Below are positions 41,951 through 50,377 of a DNA stretch of 53,259 nt, piece after piece. Made by a program: the position numbers and the translations under genes. The stretch spans positions 1-53,259 of the forward strand of contig FR884144.1 of the NCBI GenBank assembly GCA_000435975.1, written 5' to 3'. This DNA comes from Oscillibacter sp. CAG:241. Lineage in GTDB: Bacteria > Bacillota > Clostridia > Oscillospirales > Oscillospiraceae. Each line of letters begins with the position of its first letter. The first letter of the stretch is position 1. The notes beneath the pieces are model-generated. The model was not told the origin of the DNA and did not search any database. It worked only from the letters and a program-made list of their open reading frames with translations.

Positions 41951-41979
41951 ATTGTACACCCTTTTTCGCATGGTTTCAA
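41951..41979 (-). promoter_or_regulatory. sigma-A promoter of the LysR gene
   Basis: On the minus strand -35 TTGAAA (41974-41979), 17-bp spacer, -10 TACAAT (41951-41956). Confidence 0.78.
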
Positions 41980-41993
41980 TCGAAAATATGCGT

Positions 41994-42022
41994 TTTACAA
42001 ATGCAAAATTCTATGATATCCT
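41994..42022 (+). promoter_or_regulatory. sigma-A-like promoter of the zinc-ribbon gene
   Basis: -35 TTTACA (41994-41999), 17-bp spacer, -10 TATCCT (42017-42022). It is divergent from the LysR promoter, the usual geometry for LysR-controlled genes. Confidence 0.6.
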
Positions 42023-42058
42023 ACCTGTGGATTTGAGGAAAGAGAGGATAAATCGAAA

Positions 42059-42310
42059 ATGGCTCTGATTACGAAAATGCACCGCTGCGCATTCTGCGGC
42101 AGCAGCGAGGTGGTTGTCTCCGAAAACGGAACCTACACCTGTAAGGACTGCGGAAAGGTTGCCGACCACGGCATGCCTGCTGCGGATGTGGAAGCGATCA
42201 ACCGTATTATGATGACCGGCGGCGATGCTGAGACCGCTGAGGAACTGCGCCGGCGCTATCCCCGGCTGGATCTGACTACCTGGTCCAAGGAGAACCGTCT
42301 CCAGTTCTGA
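42059..42310 (+). CDS. small zinc-ribbon protein (83 aa)
   Basis: An 83-residue protein with two CxxC pairs, CAFC at 10-13 and CKDC near 28-31, forming a treble-clef/zinc-ribbon of the type seen in transposase- or translation-associated small proteins (HRCAFCGSSEVV ... YTCKDCGKVADHG). The C-terminal half is helical with RRRYPRLDLTTWSKEN. There is no known family I can name. The start ATG at 42059 has AGAGAGGAT about 9 nt upstream. It is transcribed divergently from the LysR regulator and followed by a terminator, making it a single-gene unit that LysR could control. Confidence 0.75.
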   Translation: MALITKMHRCAFCGSSEVVVSENGTYTCKDCGKVADHGMPAADVEAINRIMMTGGDAETAEELRRRYPRLDLTTWSKENRLQF

Positions 42311-42418
42311 ATTTGCAGCCGAGAGCGGCTATGGTTTACCTCCTTCGCCGCTAAAAATACCTGGCAGCGCCTGCTGCCCATCTTTTCCATGGGGATTTTC
42401 CTACCCCAAACATAACAG

Positions 42419-42500
42419 ACAGCCGCGCTTGGGCATGCGCGGCTGTTTGTTATTCTGTTCCTGAACCGTTAAAGCGGCGTCCCGACCGGTCCGCCGCTTT
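42419..42500. terminator. two terminator hairpins between the zinc-ribbon gene and peptidase U32
   Basis: A 10-bp stem (42419-42428 with 42437-42446) is followed by GTTTGTTATT. A second stem, AAAGCGGCG with CGCCGCTTT (42471-42479 with 42492-42500), follows with GTTTATTTT. Together they separate the convergent zinc-ribbon and U32 genes. The bases from 42311 to 42418 hold nothing else I can recognise. Confidence 0.75.
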
Positions 42501-42502
42501 GT

Positions 42503-43732
42503 TTATTTTCCGCCCAGATCCACCGCATGGCGGATAAAGCTCATAGGCGGCACCGGACGCGGCAGCTGCATGGTAAACACCATCTGGGGCGTTTTCGGCT
42601 CTGCCAGCGGCAGGCCCTCGGCGTCCGTCATCATCGGGGCCGTCATGGAGAAGGGCTTCGTATCCGGCCCCACCACCTCCACGGCGTCTCCGGCGCCAAA
42701 CTTGTTGCGCAGACTCAGGGTGGCCAGCCCCTCCGGCGTGCAGTCCGTCACCACGGCGCAGATCTGCCAATCACGGATGTACCGGGCATCCTCATAGAAC
42801 TGACCCGGTTGGCCGTAGAAAAAGCCCGTGGAATAGTGCCGGTGGCTGACATGCTCCACCTCGTCCCGCCACACCGGGTCTATGGGCCGTCCGGCGGCCG
42901 CATCGTCCAGCACGTGGCGGTAGGCCCCGGTTACGATGGCCGCGTAATAGGCGGACTTGGCCCGGCCCTCGATCTTCAGGCAGTCCACCCCGGCGTCCAT
43001 CAGGTCGTCCAAATGGTCGATCATGCACATATCCCGGGAATTCATGATGTAGGTGCCCTTCTCGTCCTCGAACACCGGGAAATACTCCCCGGGGCGCTTC
43101 TCCTCCATCAGTGCGTACTGATAGCGGCAGGGCTGGGCGCAGGCACCCCGGTTGGAGTCCCGTCCGGTCATGTAGTTGGACAGCAGACACCGCCCGGAGT
43201 AGGATACGCACATGGCCCCGTGGCAGAAGGTCTCGATCTCCAGCGCCGGGTCCACCCGGCGGCGGATCTCCCGGATCTCGTCCATCCCCAGCTCCCGGGC
43301 CAGCACCACCCGCTGCGCCCCCAGGTCGAACCACGCCTGGGCGCAGGCATAGTTGGCAATGGACTGCTGGGTGCTGATGTGCCGCTGGCACCGGGGAGCG
43401 TACTTTCCCGCCAGGGTAAAAGCTCCCAGGTCTGCCAGGATCAAGGCATCCACACCGGCGTCGTTGAGCTTTTCCAGGTGCTCGGGCAGGCGGTCCACCT
43501 CGCCGCTGCGGGGCATGGTGTTCACGGTAGCGTGGACCTTCACTCCGCGGCGGTGGGCAAATTCCACCGCCCGGGGCAGCTCTTCATCACTGAAATTTCC
43601 CGCAAAGGACCGCATGCCAAAGGACGTGCCCGCCAGATACACGGCATCCGCCCCGTATAAAACGGCCATTTGCAGCTTTTCCCAATCCCCGGCCGGAGCC
43701 AGCAGCTCCGGCTTCTTTCTCACTTCGGCCAT
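42503..43732 (-). CDS. peptidase U32 family protein
   Basis: A 409-residue U32-family protein. The signature spans EIETFCHGAMCVSYSGRC and the following SNYMTGRDSNRGACAQPCRY, with the conserved cysteines. The opening KPELLAPAGDWEKLQMAVLYGADAVYLAG is typical. U32 proteins are linked to tRNA/rRNA hydroxylation (TrhP, RlhA types) rather than to classic proteolysis in studied bacteria. The exact target here is unknown. The ATG at 43732 overlaps the mltG stop, so it follows mltG in a two-gene operon. Confidence 0.9.
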   Translation of the reverse strand: MAEVRKKPELLAPAGDWEKLQMAVLYGADAVYLAGTSFGMRSFAGNFSDEELPRAVEFAHRRGVKVHATVNTMPRSGEVDRLPEHLEKLNDAGVDALILADLGAFTLAGKYAPRCQRHISTQQSIANYACAQAWFDLGAQRVVLARELGMDEIREIRRRVDPALEIETFCHGAMCVSYSGRCLLSNYMTGRDSNRGACAQPCRYQYALMEEKRPGEYFPVFEDEKGTYIMNSRDMCMIDHLDDLMDAGVDCLKIEGRAKSAYYAAIVTGAYRHVLDDAAAGRPIDPVWRDEVEHVSHRHYSTGFFYGQPGQFYEDARYIRDWQICAVVTDCTPEGLATLSLRNKFGAGDAVEVVGPDTKPFSMTAPMMTDAEGLPLAEPKTPQMVFTMQLPRPVPPMSFIRHAVDLGGK

Positions 43733-44859
43733 CACCCGAACTTACGCAGGTTGGCGTTGTGCTCGGCCAGAGTCCGGCTGAACACATGACGTTGGGTATC
43801 GGGGTTGAGCACATAAAAATAGTAGTTGGTCTTATCCGGCTTCAGGGCAGCTACAATAGACGCCTTACCGGCGTTGGCAATGGCCGTGGGGGGCAGGCCC
43901 TGGTGGGTATACAGGTTATAGGGACTGTCCAGGGTCTGATAGTCGTCCTCGGTGATCTCCCGTCCGGCGGCATACACCAGGGATGCGTCAATCTGGAGCA
44001 GGTGGGCCGTCTCGCCCACGTTCTCCAGCCGGTTGTGGATGACGGAGGAGATCACGGCACGGTCGGTACCGTCCGTCTCCTTCTCGATAAGGGACGCCAT
44101 GATGACGATCTCCTTCAGGCTATAGGAAGAATTGGCGAGCAGCGGCGCAATATCCGGGTCGTCCATAATGCGGTCCTGGAAGTTGGACAGCAGGCGGCTC
44201 AGGGCCGAATCGGCATTCTCCTTCACATAGAACTCGTAGGTATCCGGGAACAGGTATCCCTCCAGGCGGCTGACGCTGCCCAGATTTTCGTTGTCCACAA
44301 AGTCGAACTTGTCAAACACATGATTTTTGGCAGATTCCTCCAGGGCTGCGGCGTCGGACACGTCGTTCTCCGCCAGCAGCTGGATGATTTGCTCCACGGT
44401 GTAGCCCTCGGGAATGGTGACGGTCACGGTGGCCGCCACGCCGCCGGTGGGCTGCATGGACTTGATGAGACAGTTGAAGTCCATGTCGGTGTTCAGCTCA
44501 TACACGCCGGGCTGAATATAGCGGCTGGCATGGAACACCGGACTGGTGATCATAAACAGCAGCTTGGAGTCGATGAGCCCAGCTTTCTTCAGCTTGGTAG
44601 CCACCTTTCCCACGGAATCGCCGCTCTCCACCTCAATGGTGGCGGTCAGGGGCGCTTTATTCAGGGCGCACACATCGTTGACAGCCAGCCAGCCCAGACC
44701 GGCCAGCAGGCACGACCCCACGATCACGCATGCCAGGTAGATCAGCCAGCCAAAGCGGCGTTTTTTCTTTCCCTTGGCGGCCTTCTGCGTCTCGCCGGTC
44801 TGTCTGCGAACCTGATCGGCATCCCATTTGGCCGTATCGGAATTCTGATAATCGGACAT
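43732..44859 (-). CDS. mltG: endolytic murein transglycosylase MltG
   Basis: A 375-residue membrane-anchored YceG/MltG protein that cuts nascent glycan strands and sets their length. A Lys/Arg-rich cytoplasmic tail (residues 1-35) precedes a single membrane helix (WLIYLACVIVGSCLLAGLGWLA). A LysM-like part follows, then the catalytic domain with the conserved Glu in VIMASLIEKETDG, and PYNLYTHQGLPPTAIANAG. The ATG at 44859 follows GAAAGGAACC. It is coupled to the U32 gene by a 3-4 bp overlap, a pairing seen widely in Clostridia. Confidence 0.93.
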   Translation of the reverse strand: MSDYQNSDTAKWDADQVRRQTGETQKAAKGKKKRRFGWLIYLACVIVGSCLLAGLGWLAVNDVCALNKAPLTATIEVESGDSVGKVATKLKKAGLIDSKLLFMITSPVFHASRYIQPGVYELNTDMDFNCLIKSMQPTGGVAATVTVTIPEGYTVEQIIQLLAENDVSDAAALEESAKNHVFDKFDFVDNENLGSVSRLEGYLFPDTYEFYVKENADSALSRLLSNFQDRIMDDPDIAPLLANSSYSLKEIVIMASLIEKETDGTDRAVISSVIHNRLENVGETAHLLQIDASLVYAAGREITEDDYQTLDSPYNLYTHQGLPPTAIANAGKASIVAALKPDKTNYYFYVLNPDTQRHVFSRTLAEHNANLRKFG

Positions 44860-44908
44860 CTTGTTTGGTTCCTTTCTGTTTTTTCGCCGGGTCTGCCCCG
44901 GACAAGAT

Positions 44909-44936
44909 ACGCCGGAGCCAAGTCCGGCATAGAATA
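44909..44936 (+). promoter_or_regulatory. probable mother-cell (sigma-K-like) promoter of the Cys-rich peptide gene
   Basis: AC at 44909-44910, a 17-bp spacer and CATAGAATA at 44928-44936 match the sigma-K pattern AC-N16/17-CATANNNTA at every fixed position. It lies about 30 bp before the start codon, so a short leader with GAGGTG follows. Confidence 0.55.
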
Positions 44937-44967
44937 GCCCATACAGAAAACAAGTGAGGTGAACGGC

Positions 44968-45105
44968 ATGTGCTTTGACAACAACAACTGCTCCTGCATC
45001 TGGCTGATTGTGATCCTACTGCTGGTATTCTGCTGCTGCGGCAGCGGCACCCGGTCCGGCTGCGGCTGCGGCGGCAACAGCGGCGATGGCTGCTGCTCCT
45101 GCTGA
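44968..45105 (+). CDS. Cys-rich hydrophobic small protein (45 aa), HCB-type
   Basis: A 45-residue peptide with a hydrophobic middle (IWLIVILLLVFCCC) and about 11 cysteines, starting MCFDNNNCSC and ending DGCCSC. It resembles small proteins that databases of Clostridia label chorion-class high-cysteine or similar. They are thought to be membrane- or coat-associated in spores, but no function is proven. The ATG at 44968 follows GAGGTG. A sigma-K-like promoter upstream and a terminator at 45121 make it a complete single-gene unit, convergent with tmk. Confidence 0.75.
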   Translation: MCFDNNNCSCIWLIVILLLVFCCCGSGTRSGCGCGGNSGDGCCSC

Positions 45106-45120
45106 ACGTACATCATCCAT

Positions 45121-45148
45121 AGGAGGGGGCGCCCAGGCGTCCCTTCCT
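45121..45148. terminator. bidirectional terminator between Cys-rich peptide gene and tmk
   Basis: A 13-bp stem with two G-U pairs (45121-45133 with 45136-45148) and a 2-nt loop is followed by TATTTTAT. It overlaps the tmk stop codon. Confidence 0.8.
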
Positions 45149-45825
45149 TATTTTATGTCCACCAGCAGGTCCCGGAGCTTCTCCATGACCTCCCGGTGGA
45201 TATCCTCCACGGTGCGGGGCGCACCGTCCCGGGCACAGTCGATGCGGGTCCACCCGCCATATTCCACCACCATGGCGGCACTTTCCCGGCAGGCCCGCAG
45301 ATACGCCTCGTTCCGCTCGTGGATATCCGCCTTTGTGTGGGTCACCTGCTCCCGGTGGCGCATCATCTGCTCGGACAGCTCCGTGGGCATGTCCAGGTAT
45401 ATCACCCGGTCCGGCTCCGGCAGCCCCAGCTTCCGATACTCGAAGTCAAACAGCCAGTCCAGAAAGGCCCGCTGCTGTTCCCGGGGCAGCTTGGAGGTCT
45501 GGTGCACGGCATTGCTGGTGGTGTACCGGTCGGCAATGACCAGCCCCCCCTGTTCATACCATCCGCCCCAGTCCTGCTTATAGGAGGCAAATCGGTCCAC
45601 GGAGTAAAACGTGGCGGCGGCGTAAGCATTGACATCGGCGGGGTCCGTGCCGAAGGCGCCGTTCAGGTACAGCCGCAGCAGCGCCGAGGACTCTTCCCCA
45701 TACCGGGGAAACTCCAGCTTGCGGAAGGGCACACCCCGTGTCTCCAGCTCCCGGCACAAAAGCGCCGTCTGGGTGGCCTTTCCGGAGCCGTCCGTCCCCT
45801 CGAATACGATCAATTTCCCCCTCAT
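45148..45825 (-). CDS. tmk: thymidylate kinase
   Basis: Tmk, 225 residues, which phosphorylates dTMP to dTDP. The P-loop is FEGTDGSGKATQT, the DRY-type motif is ADRYTTSNAVHQTSKL, and VIYLDMPTELSEQMM and the lid region follow. The presence of Lys in GSGKATQT and the downstream arginine suggest the form with lid arginines seen in Gram-positive bacteria. ATG at 45825 after GGGAGGAAGC. A sigma-A promoter precedes it. Confidence 0.93.
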   Translation of the reverse strand: MRGKLIVFEGTDGSGKATQTALLCRELETRGVPFRKLEFPRYGEESSALLRLYLNGAFGTDPADVNAYAAATFYSVDRFASYKQDWGGWYEQGGLVIADRYTTSNAVHQTSKLPREQQRAFLDWLFDFEYRKLGLPEPDRVIYLDMPTELSEQMMRHREQVTHTKADIHERNEAYLRACRESAAMVVEYGGWTRIDCARDGAPRTVEDIHREVMEKLRDLLVDIK

Positions 45826-45866
45826 GCTATGCTTCCTCCCTCGGTCCGTGCGTATACATTCGGATT

Positions 45867-45895
45867 ATTTTACCACGCTCCGACTCATTTGTCCA
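45867..45895 (-). promoter_or_regulatory. sigma-A promoter of tmk
   Basis: On the minus strand -35 TGGACA (45890-45895), 17-bp spacer, -10 TAAAAT (45867-45872), each one base from consensus. Confidence 0.8.
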
Positions 45896-45967
45896 TGAAA
45901 AAGTTAAAATATCCCGGGCCAGGGTGTGCCGTTCCCCTTTTCTCCCCGGGGCTTTTGCAGGAAACAG

Positions 45968-45996
45968 TTGTATTTGCCTCGCCAGTGTGGTATACT
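45968..45996 (+). promoter_or_regulatory. possible promoter of ddl-murF operon
   Basis: -10 TATACT (45991-45996) preceded at 17 bp by a weak -35 TTGTAT (45968-45973). Another TATAAT-like box lies at about 46006-46012. The leader to ddl is ~50 nt. Confidence 0.5.
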
Positions 45997-46055
45997 GCTA
46001 TATTGATATAATGTGTGATTTGGGGCATTGTCCCCTTGAGAAATGAGGGATCTCT

Positions 46056-47117
46056 ATGAAAATCGTTGTTTTGGCCGGCGGTCTGAGTACCGAGCGGCAG
46101 GTATCTCTGACCAGCGGCACCGGCGTGTGCCGCGCCCTGCGCCAGCGGGGCCACCAGGCCATTCTGGTGGATATGTTCCTGGGTCTGGAATCGTATACGG
46201 GCCGGCTGGCCGATGTTTTTGACGCGCCGGACGGCCTGTGCGGCGATAACCGGGTCCTGTCCACGGAGCCGGATCTGGAGGCCGTGCGCCGCAGCCGCCG
46301 GGACCAGGGACCGTCCCTGCTGGGCAAGGATGTGCTGGCCGTGTGCGCCATGGCGGACCTGGTGTTCCTGGCCCTGCACGGCTCTTGCGGCGAGGACGGA
46401 CGCATTCAGGCCACCCTGGACCTGCTGGGCGTGCCCTATACCGGCAGCGGCTATCTGGGCAGCGGCATGGCCATGGACAAGTCCGTTACCAAGCGCATCA
46501 TGGATGCCGCCGGGATTCCCACCGCCCCCTGGCACGACGTGCGCTATACCCGGGAGGATATCCCCCGTCTGGCTCAGGAGCTGCCGGTGCCCTGCGCCGT
46601 GAAGATCATCAACGGCGGCAGCTCCATCGGCGTGGAGCTGCCGGATACCCGGGAGGAGCTGGCCCAGGCTCTGGAGCGGATGCTGGCCTATGGCGACCAC
46701 GTTATCGTGGAGCAGAAGATCCGGGGCCGGGAGATCCAGGTGGCCGTTCTGGGCGACGGGTATCTGCCCGCCGTGGAGATCATTCCCAAGGGCGCGTATT
46801 TCGACTATTTCTGCAAATACCAGAAGGACGGGGCCCAGGAGCTTTGCCCCGCCCCTATTACCGATGAGCAGTGGCATACTGTGGGAGAGCTGGCTCTGCG
46901 CCTGCACCGTGCCCTGGGCCTGGGCGTCTATTCCCGGGCGGACTTCATTCTGGATGAGGAGGGCCGCTTCTGGTGCCTGGAGATCAACACCCTCCCGGGC
47001 ATGACTCCCACCAGCCTGGTGCCCCAGGAGGCGGCGCAGGTGGGCCTCAGCTACGGCGACCTGTGCCAGCGCATTGTGGACGAATCCCTGGCCCTGCGCA
47101 AGGGAGGCCGGGCATGA
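46056..47117 (+). CDS. ddl: D-alanine--D-alanine ligase
   Basis: Ddl joins two D-alanines for the cell-wall precursor. Length 353 residues. ATP-grasp motifs are present: GGLSTERQVSLTSG (N-terminal), HGSCGEDGRIQATLDLLGVPYTG, VKIINGGSSIGV, EQKIRGREIQVAVLGDG and EINTLPGMTPTSLVPQEAA. The omega-loop segment FCKY keeps the Lys-Tyr pair of D-Ala:D-Ala ligases, so no van-type D-lactate specificity is indicated. ATG at 46056 with AATGAGGGA upstream. The stop overlaps the murF start (ATGA). Confidence 0.94.
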   Translation: MKIVVLAGGLSTERQVSLTSGTGVCRALRQRGHQAILVDMFLGLESYTGRLADVFDAPDGLCGDNRVLSTEPDLEAVRRSRRDQGPSLLGKDVLAVCAMADLVFLALHGSCGEDGRIQATLDLLGVPYTGSGYLGSGMAMDKSVTKRIMDAAGIPTAPWHDVRYTREDIPRLAQELPVPCAVKIINGGSSIGVELPDTREELAQALERMLAYGDHVIVEQKIRGREIQVAVLGDGYLPAVEIIPKGAYFDYFCKYQKDGAQELCPAPITDEQWHTVGELALRLHRALGLGVYSRADFILDEEGRFWCLEINTLPGMTPTSLVPQEAAQVGLSYGDLCQRIVDESLALRKGGRA

Positions 47118-48511
47118 GGCCCCTGGCGGCGGCGGACGTCTGCCGCGCCGTAAGCGGGACCTTTCTCCAGTCCGGAGGCGACACCGTCACCGGCGTCACC
47201 AGCGACAGCCGCCGCATCGCCCCCGGAGACCTGTTCATTCCCCTGGTGGGTGCGCGGTTCGACGGTCATGATTACATGAACGCAGCGCTTTCCGACGGCG
47301 CGGCAGGCTGCCTGTGCAGCCGTGTGCCGGAGACACTGCTGCCCGGCAAGTTTTATATTCAGGTCCAGGACACCACACTGGCTCTGGGTGCGCTGGCCGC
47401 CTGGTACCGGGGGCTGTATGACATCCCCGTGGTACAGGTCACCGGCTCCGCCGGAAAAACCACCACCAAGGAGATGCTCGCCTCGGTGCTGTCCCGGCAC
47501 TTCTGCACCCTGAAAACCCGGGCAAATCTCAACAATCACATTGGCACCCCCCAGACGCTGCTGGAGCTGGAGCCCCGGCACCAGGCAGCGGTTATCGAAA
47601 CGGGCCTGGACCACTTCGGCCAGATCCGGTACATGGGCAGCCTGGTGCAGCCCACCATCGCCGTCATCACCAACGTAGGCGACGCCCACATCGAGAACCT
47701 GGGCGGTACGCGGCAGGGCATTCTCCAGGCCAAGTGCGAGATATTCGACCATCTGCGGCCCGGTGGGCTGGCCGTTCTGTGCGGCGACGACCCCCTGCTC
47801 AACGGCCTGACCCTGCCCTTTGAAACACTCCGCTGCGGCAAGGGCGAAAGCTGCAATGTCCGGGTCACGGATATCGTCCGCCGGGGCATCGACGGCCTGG
47901 ACTGCACCGTCACCACCTCCCGCCGCAGCTACCGGCTGTCCATCCCCTCCCCGGGAGACCACATGATCTACCCCGCCTCCATGGCCGCCGCCATCGGCGA
48001 GTATCTGGGCCTGTCGGAGCAGGAGATCGTGGAGGGTGTGGCCGCCTATGTGTCCACCGGCTCCCGGATGCGGCGTATCCGTCTGCCGGAGGACCGGCTG
48101 ATCATCGACGACTGCTACAACGCCAACCCCCAGGCCATGGAGGCGGCGCTGGAAATCCTGGCGGACACCGCTTGCCGCCGCCGCGTAGCCGTTCTGGGCG
48201 ATATGGGGGAGCTGGGCCCCATCAGCCATGACGCCCACCTGGAGGTGGGACGCGTCACCGCGCGGCTGGGTCTGGATGCGGTGATCGCCATCGGTCCCAA
48301 GTCCGCCGCCATCGCCGAGACCGCCGGCCCCCGGGCCCTGCACTTCGACACCGTTCAGCAGGCGCTGCCCGCCCTGCGGGAGCAGCTGACCCCCGGCACC
48401 GCCATGCTGGTGAAGGCGTCCCATGCCATGGAATTCGGCAAAATCGTCAACGAACTGGAAACAACGACCTATGATAGACATCAGTGTGACCGACCTGGTC
48501 AAATCCTTTGA
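47114..48511 (+). CDS. murF: UDP-N-acetylmuramoyl-tripeptide--D-alanyl-D-alanine ligase
   Basis: MurF, 465 residues, adds D-Ala-D-Ala to the UDP-MurNAc-tripeptide, using the product of the preceding gene. ATP-binding motif is VTGSAGKTTTKEML. Further family parts are NLNNHIGTPQTLLEL, ITNVGDAHIENLGG, the central substrate-binding IIDDCYNANPQAMEAAL and VAVLGDMGELG. The ATG at 47114 overlaps the ddl stop by 4 bp. The last 13 codons overlap the ABC-F gene by 41 bp in another frame, a longer overlap than elsewhere in this window. Confidence 0.94.
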   Translation: MRPLAAADVCRAVSGTFLQSGGDTVTGVTSDSRRIAPGDLFIPLVGARFDGHDYMNAALSDGAAGCLCSRVPETLLPGKFYIQVQDTTLALGALAAWYRGLYDIPVVQVTGSAGKTTTKEMLASVLSRHFCTLKTRANLNNHIGTPQTLLELEPRHQAAVIETGLDHFGQIRYMGSLVQPTIAVITNVGDAHIENLGGTRQGILQAKCEIFDHLRPGGLAVLCGDDPLLNGLTLPFETLRCGKGESCNVRVTDIVRRGIDGLDCTVTTSRRSYRLSIPSPGDHMIYPASMAAAIGEYLGLSEQEIVEGVAAYVSTGSRMRRIRLPEDRLIIDDCYNANPQAMEAALEILADTACRRRVAVLGDMGELGPISHDAHLEVGRVTARLGLDAVIAIGPKSAAIAETAGPRALHFDTVQQALPALREQLTPGTAMLVKASHAMEFGKIVNELETTTYDRHQCDRPGQIL

Positions 48512-50363
48512 CTTAGAAAAGAAAATCCTGGACGGCATCTCCTTCCAGGTGGACACCGGTGAGCGGGTAGGCCTGCTGGGAAAAAACGGCGCAGGAAAAA
48601 CCACGCTATTCAACATCCTCACCGGAGACCTGGATTATGACTCCGGCGAGGTGCTCATCGCCCCGGGCCGCCGGGTGGGCCTGATTTCTCAGATCCCGGT
48701 GTATCCCGCAGGATACACCGTGGAGGATGTTCTGCGCTCCGCCTTTCAGCGGACCACCGCCCTGAAGGAGGAGATGGACACTCTGACCCGCCGGATGGAG
48801 CAGGGGGACAGCGACACCCATACTCTGCGCCGCTATGGGGAGCTCACCGCCCGGTTTGAGGGACTGGGGGGCTACGACACCGACACAGCCGTCAACAAGG
48901 TGTCCAACGGCCTGTCCATCGACGGCGATATGCGGCGGAGGCTGTTTGACCAGCTGTCCGGCGGCGAAAAGACCCGGGTGAACCTGGGCCGCCTGATCCT
49001 GGAGGATACAGACATCCTCCTGCTGGATGAGCCCACCAACCACCTGGACCTTCAGGCCACCGAGTGGCTGGAGGAGTATATCCGCTCCTTCCGGGGCACC
49101 GTGGTCACCATCTCCCACGACCGCTATTTCCTGGACCGCACCGTCACCCGCATCATTGAAATTCTGGACGGTAAGGCGGAGTTTTACAGCGGCAACTACA
49201 GCTTTTATGCCATTGAAAAGGAGCGCCGCTACCAGGAGCGCATGAAGCAGTACCTCAAGGAGCAGGCCAAGATCCAGCAGCTGGAGAAGGCGGCGGAGCA
49301 GATGCACCTGTGGGCCTTTATGGGCAACGACGCCCTGCACAAGCGGGCCTTTTCCATGGAAAAGCGCATCCAACGCATGCGCACCGTGTCCAAGCCCACC
49401 AAGGCCAAGAAGATGGACGCCCGCTTCGCCAGCCGGGAGTTTCGCGGCGACGAGGTGCTGCAGCTGAAGGGCGTGTCCAAGTCCTTCGGTGACCGCACTC
49501 TCTTTTCCGATGTGTACCTGCGGGTGGAGGGCGGCGAGCGCATCGCCTTTCTCGGCGAAAACGGCACCGGCAAAACCACCCTGCTGAACATGATCGCCGG
49601 GACCGAGCCGGCAGGCAGCGGCATCATCCGCATGGGTCCCGCCATCCGGGCGGCGTATCTGCCCCAGATTATCCACTTCGACCACCCGGAGCGTTCCCTT
49701 TTGGACACGATGTTGTACGAAAAGCGCAATATAACACCCCAAACCGCCCGCAACCGCCTGGCTGCCTACCAATTCCAGGGGGAGGACGTGTTCAAAAGCG
49801 TGTCTGTCCTGTCCGGCGGCGAGCTCAGCCGTCTGCGGCTGTGCATGCTCATGGACGAGGAAATCAACTTCCTGATCCTGGACGAGCCCACCAACCATCT
49901 GGACATCGCGTCACGGGAGTGGATCGAGGAGGCGGTGGAGGCCTTCGACGGTACCCTGCTGTTCGTGTCCCACGACCGGTATTTCATCAATCGCTTCGCC
50001 ACGCGGGTCTGGGAGCTGTCCGACGGTACCATCAATGACTATCCCATGGGCTTTGCCCAGTACAGGGCCGCCAAGGCGGAGGAGAAAAAACCCGCCCCGG
50101 CTCCCGCTCAGAAGAAAAAGCAGGATACCCGTCCCCCCCGGGGCGGCCGGGAAAAGCAGGCCGCCCGTCGCCAGCTGACCATCTGCGAAACCGGCATCTC
50201 CAAGCTGGAGGACCGCTGCCGCCAGCTGGACCGGGAGATGGAGCAATATGCCTGCGACGCAGAAAAGCTCCAGGAGCTGTATCGGGAAAAGCAGGATGTG
50301 GAGGCTCAGCTGGAGCAGGAGATGGCCCGCTGGGAGGAGCTGTCTCTGCAATTGGAGGAATAA
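48471..50363 (+). CDS. ABC-F family ATPase
   Basis: A 630-residue soluble ABC-F protein with two ATPase domains: Walker A GKNGAGKTT and GENGTGKTT, signatures LSGGEKTRV and LSGGELSRL, and Walker B motifs LLLDEPTNHLD and LILDEPTNHLD. A ~90-residue basic P-site tRNA interaction motif-type linker (residues ~245-310) separates them. A C-terminal coiled coil (residues ~535-630, e.g. KLQELYREKQDVEAQLEQEM) follows. It would act on the ribosome, either in translation rescue or in antibiotic protection. Without phylogeny the subfamily cannot be set. ATG at 48471 with only a weak GGAA upstream, within murF. Confidence 0.9.
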   Translation: MIDISVTDLVKSFDLEKKILDGISFQVDTGERVGLLGKNGAGKTTLFNILTGDLDYDSGEVLIAPGRRVGLISQIPVYPAGYTVEDVLRSAFQRTTALKEEMDTLTRRMEQGDSDTHTLRRYGELTARFEGLGGYDTDTAVNKVSNGLSIDGDMRRRLFDQLSGGEKTRVNLGRLILEDTDILLLDEPTNHLDLQATEWLEEYIRSFRGTVVTISHDRYFLDRTVTRIIEILDGKAEFYSGNYSFYAIEKERRYQERMKQYLKEQAKIQQLEKAAEQMHLWAFMGNDALHKRAFSMEKRIQRMRTVSKPTKAKKMDARFASREFRGDEVLQLKGVSKSFGDRTLFSDVYLRVEGGERIAFLGENGTGKTTLLNMIAGTEPAGSGIIRMGPAIRAAYLPQIIHFDHPERSLLDTMLYEKRNITPQTARNRLAAYQFQGEDVFKSVSVLSGGELSRLRLCMLMDEEINFLILDEPTNHLDIASREWIEEAVEAFDGTLLFVSHDRYFINRFATRVWELSDGTINDYPMGFAQYRAAKAEEKKPAPAPAQKKKQDTRPPRGGREKQAARRQLTICETGISKLEDRCRQLDREMEQYACDAEKLQELYREKQDVEAQLEQEMARWEELSLQLEE

Positions 50364-50377
50364 TCAGGAGGACCATT

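Noticed and set aside
45826..46055. Possible small RNA or riboswitch before ddl
   Set aside because: Only promoter-like boxes were seen; no conserved riboswitch core or terminator/antiterminator pair could be recognised.
46056..47117. Vancomycin-resistance type ligase
   Set aside because: The omega loop keeps the Lys-Tyr pair of ordinary D-Ala:D-Ala ligases and no vanH/vanX genes are near.
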